Assembly: GCF_002754245.1 (NCBI RefSeq)
Contig: NZ_PEEX01000001.1
Span: forward strand, 3,638,001 to 3,702,000
Origin: Chryseobacterium sp. 52
Lineage (GTDB): Bacteria; Bacteroidota; Bacteroidia; Flavobacteriales; Weeksellaceae
Length of the DNA: 64,000 nt
Direction of reading: 5' to 3'
Below are positions 9,005-17,488 of the stretch, in pieces (position 1 is the first letter of the stretch; every line of letters starts with the position of its first letter). Below the pieces are notes generated by a model, which was not told where the DNA came from, did not search any database, and saw nothing but the letters and a program-made list of their open reading frames with translations. Made by a program: the position numbers and the translations under genes.

Positions 9005-10892
9005 TGACCTGCAATCCGGACTGGATGAAATAAGTGAGTTGCTGCTCTCTAAAATTAAACAGGATAAAAACGGTTTCTATTGGGAAACCATTTCCAGAGA
9101 TCATGTGACAGGATTATTTTCTTTTACATTCAATCCTTCTTTATGGAATGGAACCGGAGGTATTGCCTGGTTTTTCCTTATATTATATGAAATTACCGGT
9201 AAAAAGAATGATCTGGAAACTGCTGAAAAAGCTTTTTCAAAAATCTATACTCATTCAATAGATTATCCATTAAACACCAGTCTTTATGATGGAATAAGTG
9301 GTGTTATTTACTTAGGCTCAGAGCTGTTCAGGGTGACTGGAAAAGATCTGCATCTTCAGCAGGTATTGAACTTGTATAAAATCTACAGGCAGAAAATATT
9401 GGCAGAACAGACAGAGGATATGCTGATTGGTATTTCCGGTATTTTAATTTCTATCTGTACGCTGTATCATTTTACAAAGAATGAAAAATTACTTGATGAT
9501 ACCGTAGTATTGGTTACGACTCTTTTAGAAAAGTCTCTGATAGCAGAATCCGGAATTAAATGGGGCAACAATCAGCTTTCAATGGATTCTTTATGTGGTT
9601 TTTCGCATGGGAATTCGGGAATAGCTTTCACTTTGCTGCAATTGGGAACATACTTTAATCATGAGGAGTTCATCTGGCTGGCGGAACAGGCATTCCTTTA
9701 TGAGGATTTCTACTATAATCCTTCTGACAATAACTGGATGGATTTAAGATGGGAAGAGTCCAAGAATCATCTTCCCGGTTTATTCGATTGGAATAAAAGT
9801 ACATTTCTTCAGGAAGATTTTAACCTTAATGCATGGGCACATGGAGCGTGTGGGATTGGAAATGCAAGACTTTCAGCATTCATGATAACGGGTAATCCGG
9901 TCTATGAAAAGGATTGTAGAAAGGTATTTGAAAGATGTAAGAATGATATTCTGACAAGGTCTAAACAGAACCATATCCTGTTCAGCGGCTATGGCGGGCT
10001 CTCTGATTTTCTGTTGCAGTATCATGAAATATTCGATTATAAAGAAGCATTGGATCTTGCCAAAGAAATTGTTCAGGAAGGTTTAAAAAAAAGCAGGACA
10101 CATGGTCATTCCGAATGGGGAATTCAAAGCAGTGAAGACCTGGGACTGATGACAGGTACTGCAGGTATCGGGCTTTCTATCCTTGCTATAATACAGGGGA
10201 AAACATTCAATTCTATTCTTCATCCTGAACTTCCTGTTAACGAAGACGGGAATAAGGCGGTTCTGAAAGATTTTAACGTTAAAAAAATATTTTTTGAACG
10301 CTATTATCCTAAAACCCTTGATATTTTAAAAAATTTCACCGTGGTTAAGGATGCCATTTATAATGCTAAAACTATAGAAGAGTTTGGAAATACTTTATCG
10401 GACCTCATCTGCAATCTACCAGAAAAAGACAGTCTTTATGTTTTGGACATTTATCAGATTGAAACTTTCCAGCTTGATATCCGGAGAAAGAATAAAGGCA
10501 CTTTATGTTTTCAAACACGGCTGATGCTATTAAAAAAGGAACTTACGGAATTCCAGGAATATGATGAAACTGAATTCAGAAAAAAACGGTTTGTCCGTAA
10601 TCCTTTTATTGAGGTGTATGAATCCCGGTGGAACTGGAAGGAAAATAATAACCAGGATTCTTTAGCCGGAAAGTATAACAATGTTTTTTACAGTACGGAT
10701 CAGGAGATTTATCATCTTTTGCAGGAGCCTTTTTCTGCAACGATACTCCAACTGCTGGAAAAACCGCTAAGTATTGAGGAATTAGCCGCGTATTTTCTTT
10801 ACCTGGTAGTAGAAAAAGAGATGATGGAAGAAAAGTTATCGGAACAAATTGTGGAGCTGTTGAAAAGCTTTTTCATAAGAATTGTGGATTAA
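8982..10892 (+). CDS. LanC-like protein lacking canonical zinc ligands, with a C-terminal extension
   Basis: 636 residues overlapping the previous gene by 23 bases. Residues about 40-410 show LanC (alpha/alpha toroid) repeats: GTGGIAWFFL, GISGVIYLGS, LCGFSHGNSGIAF, WAHGACGIGNARL, GYGGLSDFLL and LMTGTAGIGLS. In NisC zinc is held by one Cys of a WCYG motif and a Cys-His pair in CHG. Here these positions read Ala286 and Met390-Thr391; only the active-site His (His209) remains. Cys205 and Cys290 lie nearby and could form another site. About 220 residues follow the barrel; the last 70 or so (EIYHLLQEPFSATILQLLEK onward) look like a small helical, possibly winged-helix, module. A role in cyclisation is inferred from context. 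Confidence 0.8.
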   Translation: MITNQERNDLQSGLDEISELLLSKIKQDKNGFYWETISRDHVTGLFSFTFNPSLWNGTGGIAWFFLILYEITGKKNDLETAEKAFSKIYTHSIDYPLNTSLYDGISGVIYLGSELFRVTGKDLHLQQVLNLYKIYRQKILAEQTEDMLIGISGILISICTLYHFTKNEKLLDDTVVLVTTLLEKSLIAESGIKWGNNQLSMDSLCGFSHGNSGIAFTLLQLGTYFNHEEFIWLAEQAFLYEDFYYNPSDNNWMDLRWEESKNHLPGLFDWNKSTFLQEDFNLNAWAHGACGIGNARLSAFMITGNPVYEKDCRKVFERCKNDILTRSKQNHILFSGYGGLSDFLLQYHEIFDYKEALDLAKEIVQEGLKKSRTHGHSEWGIQSSEDLGLMTGTAGIGLSILAIIQGKTFNSILHPELPVNEDGNKAVLKDFNVKKIFFERYYPKTLDILKNFTVVKDAIYNAKTIEEFGNTLSDLICNLPEKDSLYVLDIYQIETFQLDIRRKNKGTLCFQTRLMLLKKELTEFQEYDETEFRKKRFVRNPFIEVYESRWNWKENNNQDSLAGKYNNVFYSTDQEIYHLLQEPFSATILQLLEKPLSIEELAAYFLYLVVEKEMMEEKLSEQIVELLKSFFIRIVD

Positions 10893-10972
10893 TTTAAACA
10901 CGAATATTTTACACGAATGACACGGATATCTCTGTTGTGATAGTGATATTTGTGAACGTATTTGTGTTTAAA
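10893..10972. repeat. Dispersed intergenic repeat R1, copy 1
   Basis: An 80-base element bounded by inverted repeats TTTAAACAC (10893-10901) and GTGTTTAAA (10964-10972). Inside is CACGAATGACACGGATAT, then GATAGTGATATTTGTG. Two related copies lie at 17911-18005 and 18197-18286. It has no coding capacity. The structure suggests a small mobile or palindromic intergenic element. Confidence 0.65.
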
Positions 10973-10995
10973 AAATTCATGTTTGTCGTGCAGAA

Positions 10996-11028
10996 TAAAA
11001 AAGGGCTGCTTTACGGATAAAGCAGCCC
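10996..11028 (-). terminator. Rho-independent terminator of the lanthipeptide precursor gene
   Basis: Stem GGGCTGCTTTA (11003-11013) with TAAAGCAGCCC (11018-11028) and a four-base loop. On the minus strand it is followed by a run of six T (10997-11002). It lies 20 bases after the precursor stop codon. Confidence 0.88.
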
Positions 11029-11048
11029 CCTAAGCTCTCGTTCTTTAA

Positions 11049-11243
11049 TTAACACTGAACAGTTCCACAAACGTGAAGTCTGTCCTGAGTTTTTATAGTA
11101 TGAGTCGGGTGATCATGATCTCCTGCTGGAGAAAGTCCTAAACCACCTTGTAATTTTTTGGACAGATCTTTGTCCAAAGCTGTTACGAAACTTTCGATCT
11201 TAAGATCGTCGATGTTAAGTTTCATTTTTTTGTTGTTTTCCAT
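11049..11243 (-). CDS. Class I lanthipeptide precursor (LanA) with double-glycine leader
   Basis: 64 residues. The leader is MENNKKMKLNIDDLKIESF plus a helical part ending KKLQGG (residues 29-34); LKIESFVTAL followed by GG is typical of Bacteroidota class I precursors and suits C39 cleavage. The 30-residue core runs from LGLSPAGDHDHPTHTIK to a C-terminal CGTVQC. Core Cys25 and Cys30 can pair with dehydrated Ser4, Thr13, Thr15, Thr18 or Thr27; Thr27-x-x-Cys30 makes an obvious C-terminal ring. Four His (9, 11, 14, 23) and three Asp (8, 10, 20) make the core look metal-binding. It has its own operator and terminator. Product activity is unknown. Confidence 0.9.
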   Translation of the reverse strand: MENNKKMKLNIDDLKIESFVTALDKDLSKKLQGGLGLSPAGDHDHPTHTIKTQDRLHVCGTVQC

Positions 11244-11318
11244 AATAAAACATTTTTTTAATTTGGCCTACTCTTTAAGGGTTTCGGCTTTCCCTTGTTG
11301 TAAAGATACTTATTTTAT

Positions 11319-11333
11319 TGCAACAAAGTTGCA
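11319..11333 (-). promoter_or_regulatory. Perfect Fur-type operator upstream of the precursor gene
   Basis: TGCAACAAAGTTGCA is a perfect 6-3-6 palindrome and defines the consensus for the seven boxes of the locus. On the minus strand TATCTTTA (11301-11308) is a candidate -7 element just downstream, so the box covers the -33 region. The untranslated leader would be about 50 bases. The box starts only 9 bases beyond the end of the TonB receptor gene, so read-through from that gene is also possible. Confidence 0.72.
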
Positions 11334-11341
11334 TTTAAATG

Positions 11342-13531
11342 TTAAAATTTAATCCCAAACTGCAATTTAAAATTGAAGGGGTTGCTTTCTTTATACATCC
11401 ATGCTTCTCCTACTACCGCAGTCCAGTCTGCATTGTATCTCGCCTGAACATTTCCGTCGGTGATATATCGTTTATTCAGCAGATTGTCAAATATTCCCCG
11501 AACGAACCATTTTTTATACTGATACATAATACTGGCATCCAGTTTTATAAAATCAGGAATACGGACTCCGGGTACATCGGTTTCCCGCACCAAAGCAGCA
11601 GTCTCGCCCAAAGCCAGCGAAAGCCCGCTTAGTTTTCCTTTTTGGAATTTATACATCACCCAGGTATTGATCTGATGTCTGGGAACACTTGAAAATCTCT
11701 TTCCCACAAGCTCCGATACGTAAGGATCTTTTGAATACACAGAATTAATATATGAATAGTTGGCCGTCAGAGTAATGCTGGGGTAAATAGAACCAATCAC
11801 ATCGATCTCGATTCCTTTATTTCTCACCTGATTAAGCTGAGTCGTTACTCCTGTAGCAGGGTTTTGAGAGAAGGAATTATTCCTGATAATTCTGTACGCG
11901 CTTACTGAAGTGGACAGCAGGCCATCAAACCAATCTTTCTTTACACCGAATTCTGTATTGTAGCTTTCCAAAGGTTTCCACTCTTTTCCCTGGGGATCGG
12001 TTCCGGGCATAGGATCGAAGCTCTGATCATATGAAAAGAAAGCCGCAAAATTCTTTTGAATCATATAAGTCACCCCAACCCTTGGATTGAATGCATGGTG
12101 TCTGTAGGTTTTATTATCTCCGTCTGGAGTATAAGGGCCTTTAAGATATCGCTCCCTTCTGTTTTTGCTGTACCGGAATCCGGCATCTACAAATAAACGG
12201 TTCCAGAATTTAAAATTATTATACACGTAACCTCCTACTGTTTGGTCTTTCGACATGGTATAGTCAATCTGATCATCTGTCTCAGGCTGTGTCAGCAGGT
12301 TCCGGTCAATCCCATAGTTCAGTAAATTCCGGTTAAAAACAAATTCATTCATCCCCTGAATATGTTCCGTATTGCTTTTACTGCTGTTAAAATCAAATCC
12401 GACAAGTAGTGTATGAACAATATTTGAAGTGATGTTATAACTTCCGTTTATAAATAATTGGGTGTTATAGGTAAGATATTTCTGTTTATTTCTAAAACTG
12501 GAACGAAGTGCATTTCCTTCATCATCAAACATAGGCGGATTGTAGCTGGCCGTACCTCCCAGAATACTCCACTGATCCAACGGTGTACTTTTAATAGAGG
12601 ATTGGGAAACAATTTTCCATTGATCATTAAACTTATGATGGAATACCAGTCTTCCGTAATGCTCATCAAGTTTGGAGGTCGGCAGGTTCGGATCACCCTG
12701 ATAATTTGCTTTCCACGGGTGTTTTTGAACCATCGTCTCCGTTTCATACTGGATAAAATTACTGGACTCCAGTGCCCTCCCCTGAATCATATTCCATTCG
12801 GCAAGAAAGAAGGTATTTTTACTGATATTATACTGAATGACCGGTGCCAGAACAAATTTCCTACGTTTTGCATAATCAGCGTAATATCCCTGAGATTCAT
12901 AGGCCGCATTGAACCGAAAAGAAAAACCTTTTTCTTTCAAAGCACTTCCCATATCCACGGCAGCCCGGTAGAACCCGAAACTTCCAGCAGCTACATTAAC
13001 CTCAGCAATCCTGTTCGCACGCGGAGCCTTCGTATTGATATTTAAAGAGCCTCCTCCTGTTCCCATTGAATTGATGAAACCTGCAGGTCCTTTGATTACA
13101 TCCACCTGTTCTATTAAGGCAACATCTTCCTGCGAAAGTCCCCCGGCAAAAGACGGCAATCCGTTTCTGAAAGTACTTACAGGACTGAAACCCCGTATTT
13201 GTGCATTATAGGTTCCCGCAAAAACATTTCCGGCTCCGGTAGCATCACCAATATAGATCCCGCTTACATTTCTAAGGGCATCCTGCACATCAAAAGCGCC
13301 CTGAAGATTAAGCAGGTTGCTTTTGATACTCACAATATTCTGAGGAATTTCCAACAGCTTATCATTTCGCTTCAGATTTCCGGAAAGACTGTCTGTTTTG
13401 ATCAGCCTCATTGCCGTTAATACAACTTCATCAATATTTTTTTCAGATAAGGAATCTTTCTTTTCCTGTGCACATACTAAAGAAAACGTCCCCAAAAGGG
13501 CAGCTGTCAACAGGACGTAATTTTTCTTCAT
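11342..13531 (-). CDS. TonB-dependent outer-membrane receptor (siderophore-receptor type)
   Basis: 729 residues. A signal peptide (MKKNYVLLTAALLG, cleaved after VCAQ) is followed by a TonB-box-like IDEVVLTA, a plug domain of about 130 residues (LRNVSGIYIGDAT, IRGFSPVSTFRNG, IEQVDVIKGPAGF) and a 22-strand-type barrel ending in an aromatic residue (FGIKF). The plug motifs are those of siderophore receptors of the FhuA/FpvA type. There is no carboxypeptidase-like N-terminal domain, so it is not a SusC transporter. It is last gene of a permease-permease-receptor operon, 11 bases after the preceding stop. Given the context it may import the lanthipeptide, alone or with a bound metal; other metallophores are possible. 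Confidence 0.88.
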   Translation of the reverse strand: MKKNYVLLTAALLGTFSLVCAQEKKDSLSEKNIDEVVLTAMRLIKTDSLSGNLKRNDKLLEIPQNIVSIKSNLLNLQGAFDVQDALRNVSGIYIGDATGAGNVFAGTYNAQIRGFSPVSTFRNGLPSFAGGLSQEDVALIEQVDVIKGPAGFINSMGTGGGSLNINTKAPRANRIAEVNVAAGSFGFYRAAVDMGSALKEKGFSFRFNAAYESQGYYADYAKRRKFVLAPVIQYNISKNTFFLAEWNMIQGRALESSNFIQYETETMVQKHPWKANYQGDPNLPTSKLDEHYGRLVFHHKFNDQWKIVSQSSIKSTPLDQWSILGGTASYNPPMFDDEGNALRSSFRNKQKYLTYNTQLFINGSYNITSNIVHTLLVGFDFNSSKSNTEHIQGMNEFVFNRNLLNYGIDRNLLTQPETDDQIDYTMSKDQTVGGYVYNNFKFWNRLFVDAGFRYSKNRRERYLKGPYTPDGDNKTYRHHAFNPRVGVTYMIQKNFAAFFSYDQSFDPMPGTDPQGKEWKPLESYNTEFGVKKDWFDGLLSTSVSAYRIIRNNSFSQNPATGVTTQLNQVRNKGIEIDVIGSIYPSITLTANYSYINSVYSKDPYVSELVGKRFSSVPRHQINTWVMYKFQKGKLSGLSLALGETAALVRETDVPGVRIPDFIKLDASIMYQYKKWFVRGIFDNLLNKRYITDGNVQARYNADWTAVVGEAWMYKESNPFNFKLQFGIKF

Positions 13532-13542
13532 TTCGTCTATAT

Positions 13543-14991
13543 TTATTGTTTAAATTTTCTGATCAGTACTAATCCTGCCGTGAAACAACCCCAACTTATC
13601 ACCCATAGAATCAATGTTCCATAGAAGAACTCTGATATTCTTACTTCATGGTGCTTAATTTTAAAGACGGGCAGTGTGGTAAGCTCTTCTGGTGATAATC
13701 CGGACACTATTCTTTTCCCATTTTTCATAGAAAAAACCCTGCTGTAGAAAAAGGTCTGCCATACATAGCGGAAATCCTGAACATCCTGTTTATAGCCCTG
13801 ATAATCTGTGCGGCTTGTTCTGGCTAAAAGAGTAAAAAGATGTTCTGTACTCTGAACAGGATTATATCTGATTAATCTATACGCCATTTGATTGGCTTTG
13901 TTATCTCCCTCCCATAGAGAATCAATAACTGCCTTCATACGGTTTTGTTTGATATAATAGTAACCAGCAAAGAAAGCATCATTCTGATTATCAATCGTAT
14001 CCGAAGGAGTATAGGCTGAAGTATATTTCGGAAAGTTTCTGTAAAAACTGTCTACAACTATTTTAGGCTTCATCGCCCAGACTTCATCACTGATCTGTCT
14101 GTCTTTTTCTTCGAGATCAAGAAGCTTAAGATCAGAAGGATATTTCAGCTGAGCCGTCTTATTAATAACCAGAGGCAGCAAAAACATCAGGAAAATCCAG
14201 CATGCTATGCAGGAGAATACGTTGAATACACTGTTTCTATCCAGGGAAATAATAACAAAACACAAGGATATCCAGAATACGCAATAGGAGAACAGTAAAA
14301 AAATCCATAGAAAAGCATCTTTAACGGAAGGAAAGCCTGATGGAGAAAGCTGCATGCCCAAAGCATTCACCGCTAAAGCTGCACCAAAAACCAATATAAA
14401 ACGGATCAGAATTTTTCCAAACAGTACATGCCTTAAAGTTCCCCCCTGAACAATCAGGAGATTACTGATTCCTGTTTCTTTTTCTGAGGAAATCACATTA
14501 TAAACCAAAACAATAATCAGGAGCGGAATTAAATAAAGATTGACATATAAAAGATCCAAACGTCCTTCAAAAAGAATGGAAGGATTGATCATTTCCCGGT
14601 CTACAGCCGCATAATCTGTATAATAATTTACCTTTTCTGTAACCGGAGTTATATCTTTTATCCCGGAAGCAAGACCCGTGAGCGGATATGGATAATCATA
14701 AGCCACACGTGGATATCTGTAATCTATTACATAAGGGTTTCCGGCATTTTCCGCCTGTTGTTTTTTATCAGCCCCAGCTGTATCTGTAAAAGCCTTCAAT
14801 GCATAATGGTAATCTTTGACAGATTCTTTCTTTGCTTCTTTAATGGCTTCCAATTTCTTGTGGGTCAATACATTCCCTGAATAAATGGCGTAACCTCCGA
14901 TCACGAAGAAAAAAAAGAAGAGAATCCATACAGCAGACTGCCGGGAAATGTGTTTCCATTCGTATAACAGCAACATCATCTTATCCTTCAT
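13543..14991 (-). CDS. ABC-2 type permease, DUF3526 family (second subunit)
   Basis: 482 residues. The N-terminal helix WILFFFFFVIGGYAIYSG is followed by a periplasmic domain of about 130 residues. Then come several membrane helices (LYLIPLLIIVLVYNVISSEKE, FSYCVFWISLCFVIISL, ACWIFLMFLLPLVI), a second long periplasmic segment and a last helix near the C-terminus. The SSEKETG motif after the second helix is the usual ABC-2 coupling region. It overlaps the upstream permease by 11 bases, so the two probably form a heterodimer driven by the ATPase at 16660-17361. It could move peptide or metal complex either way across the inner membrane, or give self-protection as LanEG do. Confidence 0.8.
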   Translation of the reverse strand: MKDKMMLLLYEWKHISRQSAVWILFFFFFVIGGYAIYSGNVLTHKKLEAIKEAKKESVKDYHYALKAFTDTAGADKKQQAENAGNPYVIDYRYPRVAYDYPYPLTGLASGIKDITPVTEKVNYYTDYAAVDREMINPSILFEGRLDLLYVNLYLIPLLIIVLVYNVISSEKETGISNLLIVQGGTLRHVLFGKILIRFILVFGAALAVNALGMQLSPSGFPSVKDAFLWIFLLFSYCVFWISLCFVIISLDRNSVFNVFSCIACWIFLMFLLPLVINKTAQLKYPSDLKLLDLEEKDRQISDEVWAMKPKIVVDSFYRNFPKYTSAYTPSDTIDNQNDAFFAGYYYIKQNRMKAVIDSLWEGDNKANQMAYRLIRYNPVQSTEHLFTLLARTSRTDYQGYKQDVQDFRYVWQTFFYSRVFSMKNGKRIVSGLSPEELTTLPVFKIKHHEVRISEFFYGTLILWVISWGCFTAGLVLIRKFKQ

Positions 14992-16414
14992 AGTTCACAA
15001 AATAATTTAGTTTAATAATCAATCCGAAGGATACAATCAATAGTATGATCCAAAAAAACAAGGACCAAACCGCCGTCATATGATACCTGATCACAGACCC
15101 GACAGAAGGATATTCATATTGAAAATCCGGAAGACTGCTGTAAAAATTCCTGTTGCTTATTTGATTTTTCTCAGAAATGGAAAGCTGTAATTCTCTTCTG
15201 TTCAGCCTGTCCATCATATCATTTCTGTAGCGTTCAGCTTTGTTGAAAAAATCAATGTGATGGTAGACATCCGTTCCGGAAAGCCCCATGGATAATTGAC
15301 GTACTGCAATAAACGGATTGATCATTCCCATGTTATCCATAAATTGTTGTTGCTGTTCAAATTTCTTTTCCACCTGTCCGGAATACAATGAGTTGACTTT
15401 ATTCTCATATGCCTCCGCCTGTATCAGGTCAAGAGCAAAACGGATTTTCTCCGGCAACTGGCTGATATCATTTACTTTAAATTCTCTTAGATGTTGTTTT
15501 AAATAGCTTTCAGATCGTACAGTATAAGATCCGTCATTATCAAGTCCTTTATCAAAGACTGTTTTGATGTTATGTTCAAATTCATGGTAAGAAGGAAGCG
15601 GATATTTACCGTCTGCTACTGAGCTGCTGAATTTTGGAATAAGCAGAATACAAAAAATCCATAGTGTAATATTCGTCATGAGCGAAGACCAGGACGAACG
15701 GCTGAGTGTAGAAATCAACAGCACCACTCCGGAAATAAGAAAGAAATAAACCGCATATGCGCCGAACCAACAAACCGCTCTTATCAAATGATTAACGGGT
15801 TCATTTTCAAAAATAAGACCAGCCATGATGACGGCAAACGGAGGAACCGTAAATAACAGAACTGCCAGATAAAGAGCCATGAATTTTCCGGAAACCAAAT
15901 GTCCAAATGCAGCACCCTGAACGGACAGAAGTTTTAAAAATCCTTTCTCTCGTTCGGATGAGATGCACGAAAATCCCAAACCAATAATAAATAATGGCAT
16001 CAGCCATTGAAAAAAAAATTCAGTATTAAGCTCCGGCCTCCTCATAAAGGCTTCTAAATCCGGCAGTCTGTTAGAATGAATTTGTGGACGCTTATGCGCC
16101 TCAACTCTATAATAGTTTTCTGAATAAATACTTGTCCCCGATTCCAGAAGTGAAAGATAATTTACCGGTTTAAAAAGGAAAGTTCCCCAGTGTGCAGCAC
16201 TGTGATTGCTCCGGTCCTGATCTTTCCATTCTCTGTCTATACCTTCTTTAGCTTCCTTATTTTTAATAGAAGTTGTATTGAGCTGTGCGTAATTGCTTCC
16301 CCAAACGCCCAGTAAAATCAGAATATAAAACGTTACAAATATTTTCAGTCCGTTTTCCTGAAATCCTCTAAACTGATGTTTAGCTACTAAAAATGTTATT
16401 TTAAAATCAGTCAT
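14981..16414 (-). CDS. ABC-2 type permease, DUF3526 family (first subunit)
   Basis: 477 residues with the same layout as its downstream partner: one N-terminal helix (FVTFYILILLGVWGSNYA), a periplasmic domain, a membrane block starting FFFQWLMPLFIIGLGFSCIS with the coupling motif SSEREKG, and a C-terminal helix pair (WSLFFWIILLIVSFGLII). The partners are homologous but clearly divergent, consistent with an obligate heterodimer. It is first gene of the operon running into the TonB receptor. Two operators lie upstream at 16519-16571, so this operon is controlled separately from the ATPase gene by the same signal. Confidence 0.8.
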   Translation of the reverse strand: MTDFKITFLVAKHQFRGFQENGLKIFVTFYILILLGVWGSNYAQLNTTSIKNKEAKEGIDREWKDQDRSNHSAAHWGTFLFKPVNYLSLLESGTSIYSENYYRVEAHKRPQIHSNRLPDLEAFMRRPELNTEFFFQWLMPLFIIGLGFSCISSEREKGFLKLLSVQGAAFGHLVSGKFMALYLAVLLFTVPPFAVIMAGLIFENEPVNHLIRAVCWFGAYAVYFFLISGVVLLISTLSRSSWSSLMTNITLWIFCILLIPKFSSSVADGKYPLPSYHEFEHNIKTVFDKGLDNDGSYTVRSESYLKQHLREFKVNDISQLPEKIRFALDLIQAEAYENKVNSLYSGQVEKKFEQQQQFMDNMGMINPFIAVRQLSMGLSGTDVYHHIDFFNKAERYRNDMMDRLNRRELQLSISEKNQISNRNFYSSLPDFQYEYPSVGSVIRYHMTAVWSLFFWIILLIVSFGLIIKLNYFVNYEG

Positions 16415-16518
16415 TAATTCATATTTGCCCGTTGAATAATCATCTTATATAAACTTCTGAAACAATTTCCTACGCCATACAAAATGAGGATCGATTAGTT
16501 TTCTTAAGAAACTGCTAT

Positions 16519-16571
16519 TGCAACACTGTAGCAAAAGTAATAATTAATTTCAATAACGCACTATTGTTGCA
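16519..16571 (-). promoter_or_regulatory. Operator pair and promoter of the permease-receptor operon
   Basis: TGCAACACTGTAGCA at 16519-16533 matches the locus palindrome with one arm mismatch. A weaker copy, CGCACTATTGTTGCA, lies at 16557-16571 with an intact GTTGCA half. On the minus strand TACTTTTG (16532-16539) is an exact TANNTTTG -7 element overlapping the first box, which therefore covers the transcription start. The leader would be about 110 bases long. The rest of the gap between the ATPase gene and the permease gene shows nothing else. Confidence 0.68.
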
Positions 16572-16659
16572 ATAAATTATTGATAAAATTTTTTTTCTGA
16601 TTTTTAGGAATAATACTGTCGTGAATCCATAAGAATGATTTCTTTACAATAAGTATGAA

Positions 16660-17361
16660 TCAGGTCTGCATATAATCCAGATATATTTTTTCCAGCTCAC
16701 TGGCAGATACCAGGGATGTATTCATTTCTTTCACCAATACTCCGTTTTTAAGAATTCCAATACGGCTGCAGGTTTCTCTGACTCTGAAAATATCATGAGA
16801 AGCCATTAGTATTGCAGCTCCTTCTTCAGCCAGCTTTTTAAGCAAAGCAGAAAGTTCATTACTGGCTAAAGGATCCAGACCACTTGCCGGTTCATCCAGT
16901 AAATACACTTTGGCTTTTTTTGCATAAGCAATAGCAATACCTACTTTCTGCCTCATTCCTTTAGAATAAGCTTTGGTTTTCTTATTATGCGAATCCCTTT
17001 GGAGTCCACATTCATACAGAAGATCAGAAAGTTCTTCTGTCGTGTAATTTTTGCCCGCCAGTTTACAGAAATAATAAAGGTTTTCCACCCCGGTTAAATA
17101 GGGATAGAGATTGACATTCTCAGGGATATACCCAATTATTTCTCTAGCTTCTTTTGCATCTGTACTGGTATTGATATTATTGAGGAGAGTAAGCCCGGAA
17201 TCTGGTTTTAAGAAACCCAGCAGTATATTCAGAGTGGTGGATTTTCCGGCTCCATTCGGTCCAAGTAAACCATAGATTTCGCCTTGTGCAATGGATAAGG
17301 AAAGTCCCTTCACCGCCTCTTTTCCATTATATGATTTGCTTGTGTTTTCAATCTTGATCAT
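16660..17361 (-). CDS. ABC transporter ATPase (CcmA/LanF-like)
   Basis: 233 residues, single nucleotide-binding domain: Walker A GPNGAGKST near residue 36, signature YSKGMRQK near 133 and Walker B VYLLDEPASGLD near 155, with a switch His in ASHD. This size and signature are typical of ATPases serving ABC-2 permeases such as NosF, drug exporters and LanF of lantibiotic immunity. The two permeases it most likely energises start 246 bases downstream on the same strand. It is transcribed divergently from the Fur-family gene, with two operators in the shared region. Confidence 0.85.
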   Translation of the reverse strand: MIKIENTSKSYNGKEAVKGLSLSIAQGEIYGLLGPNGAGKSTTLNILLGFLKPDSGLTLLNNINTSTDAKEAREIIGYIPENVNLYPYLTGVENLYYFCKLAGKNYTTEELSDLLYECGLQRDSHNKKTKAYSKGMRQKVGIAIAYAKKAKVYLLDEPASGLDPLASNELSALLKKLAEEGAAILMASHDIFRVRETCSRIGILKNGVLVKEMNTSLVSASELEKIYLDYMQT

Positions 17362-17406
17362 AAGCTTATTGAGTTTGATTTAAGTGTATTATCATTTTGA
17401 TGTTAA

Positions 17407-17459
17407 TGCAATAATGTTTCAAAAATAAAGATTATATTTGTTACTGCAACAATATGGCA
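17407..17459. promoter_or_regulatory. Divergent promoter region with two Fur-type operators
   Basis: Boxes TGCAATAATGTTTCA (17407-17421) and TGCAACAATATGGCA (17445-17459) match the locus palindrome. Rightwards, TATATTTG at 17433-17440 is an exact -7 element for the regulator gene, so the second box lies on its start site. Leftwards, the minus-strand TATTTTTG (17420-17427) is an exact -7 element for the ATPase gene, with a TTG inside the second box exactly 19 bases upstream as -33. Both boxes thus overlap both promoters, implying autoregulation and co-regulation. Confidence 0.72.
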
Positions 17460-17488
17460 TTAATTATATTGAAATTTTTCCAGAAATC

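Noticed and set aside
11158-11352. Open frame opposite the precursor gene
   Set aside because: Runs antisense through the precursor, its leader and the operator; no family character and no promoter of its own.
17438-17488. N-terminal extension of the Fur-family protein from TTG 17438
   Set aside because: It would start within the promoter and read through the operator; the ATG at 17489 gives a normal Fur N-terminus.
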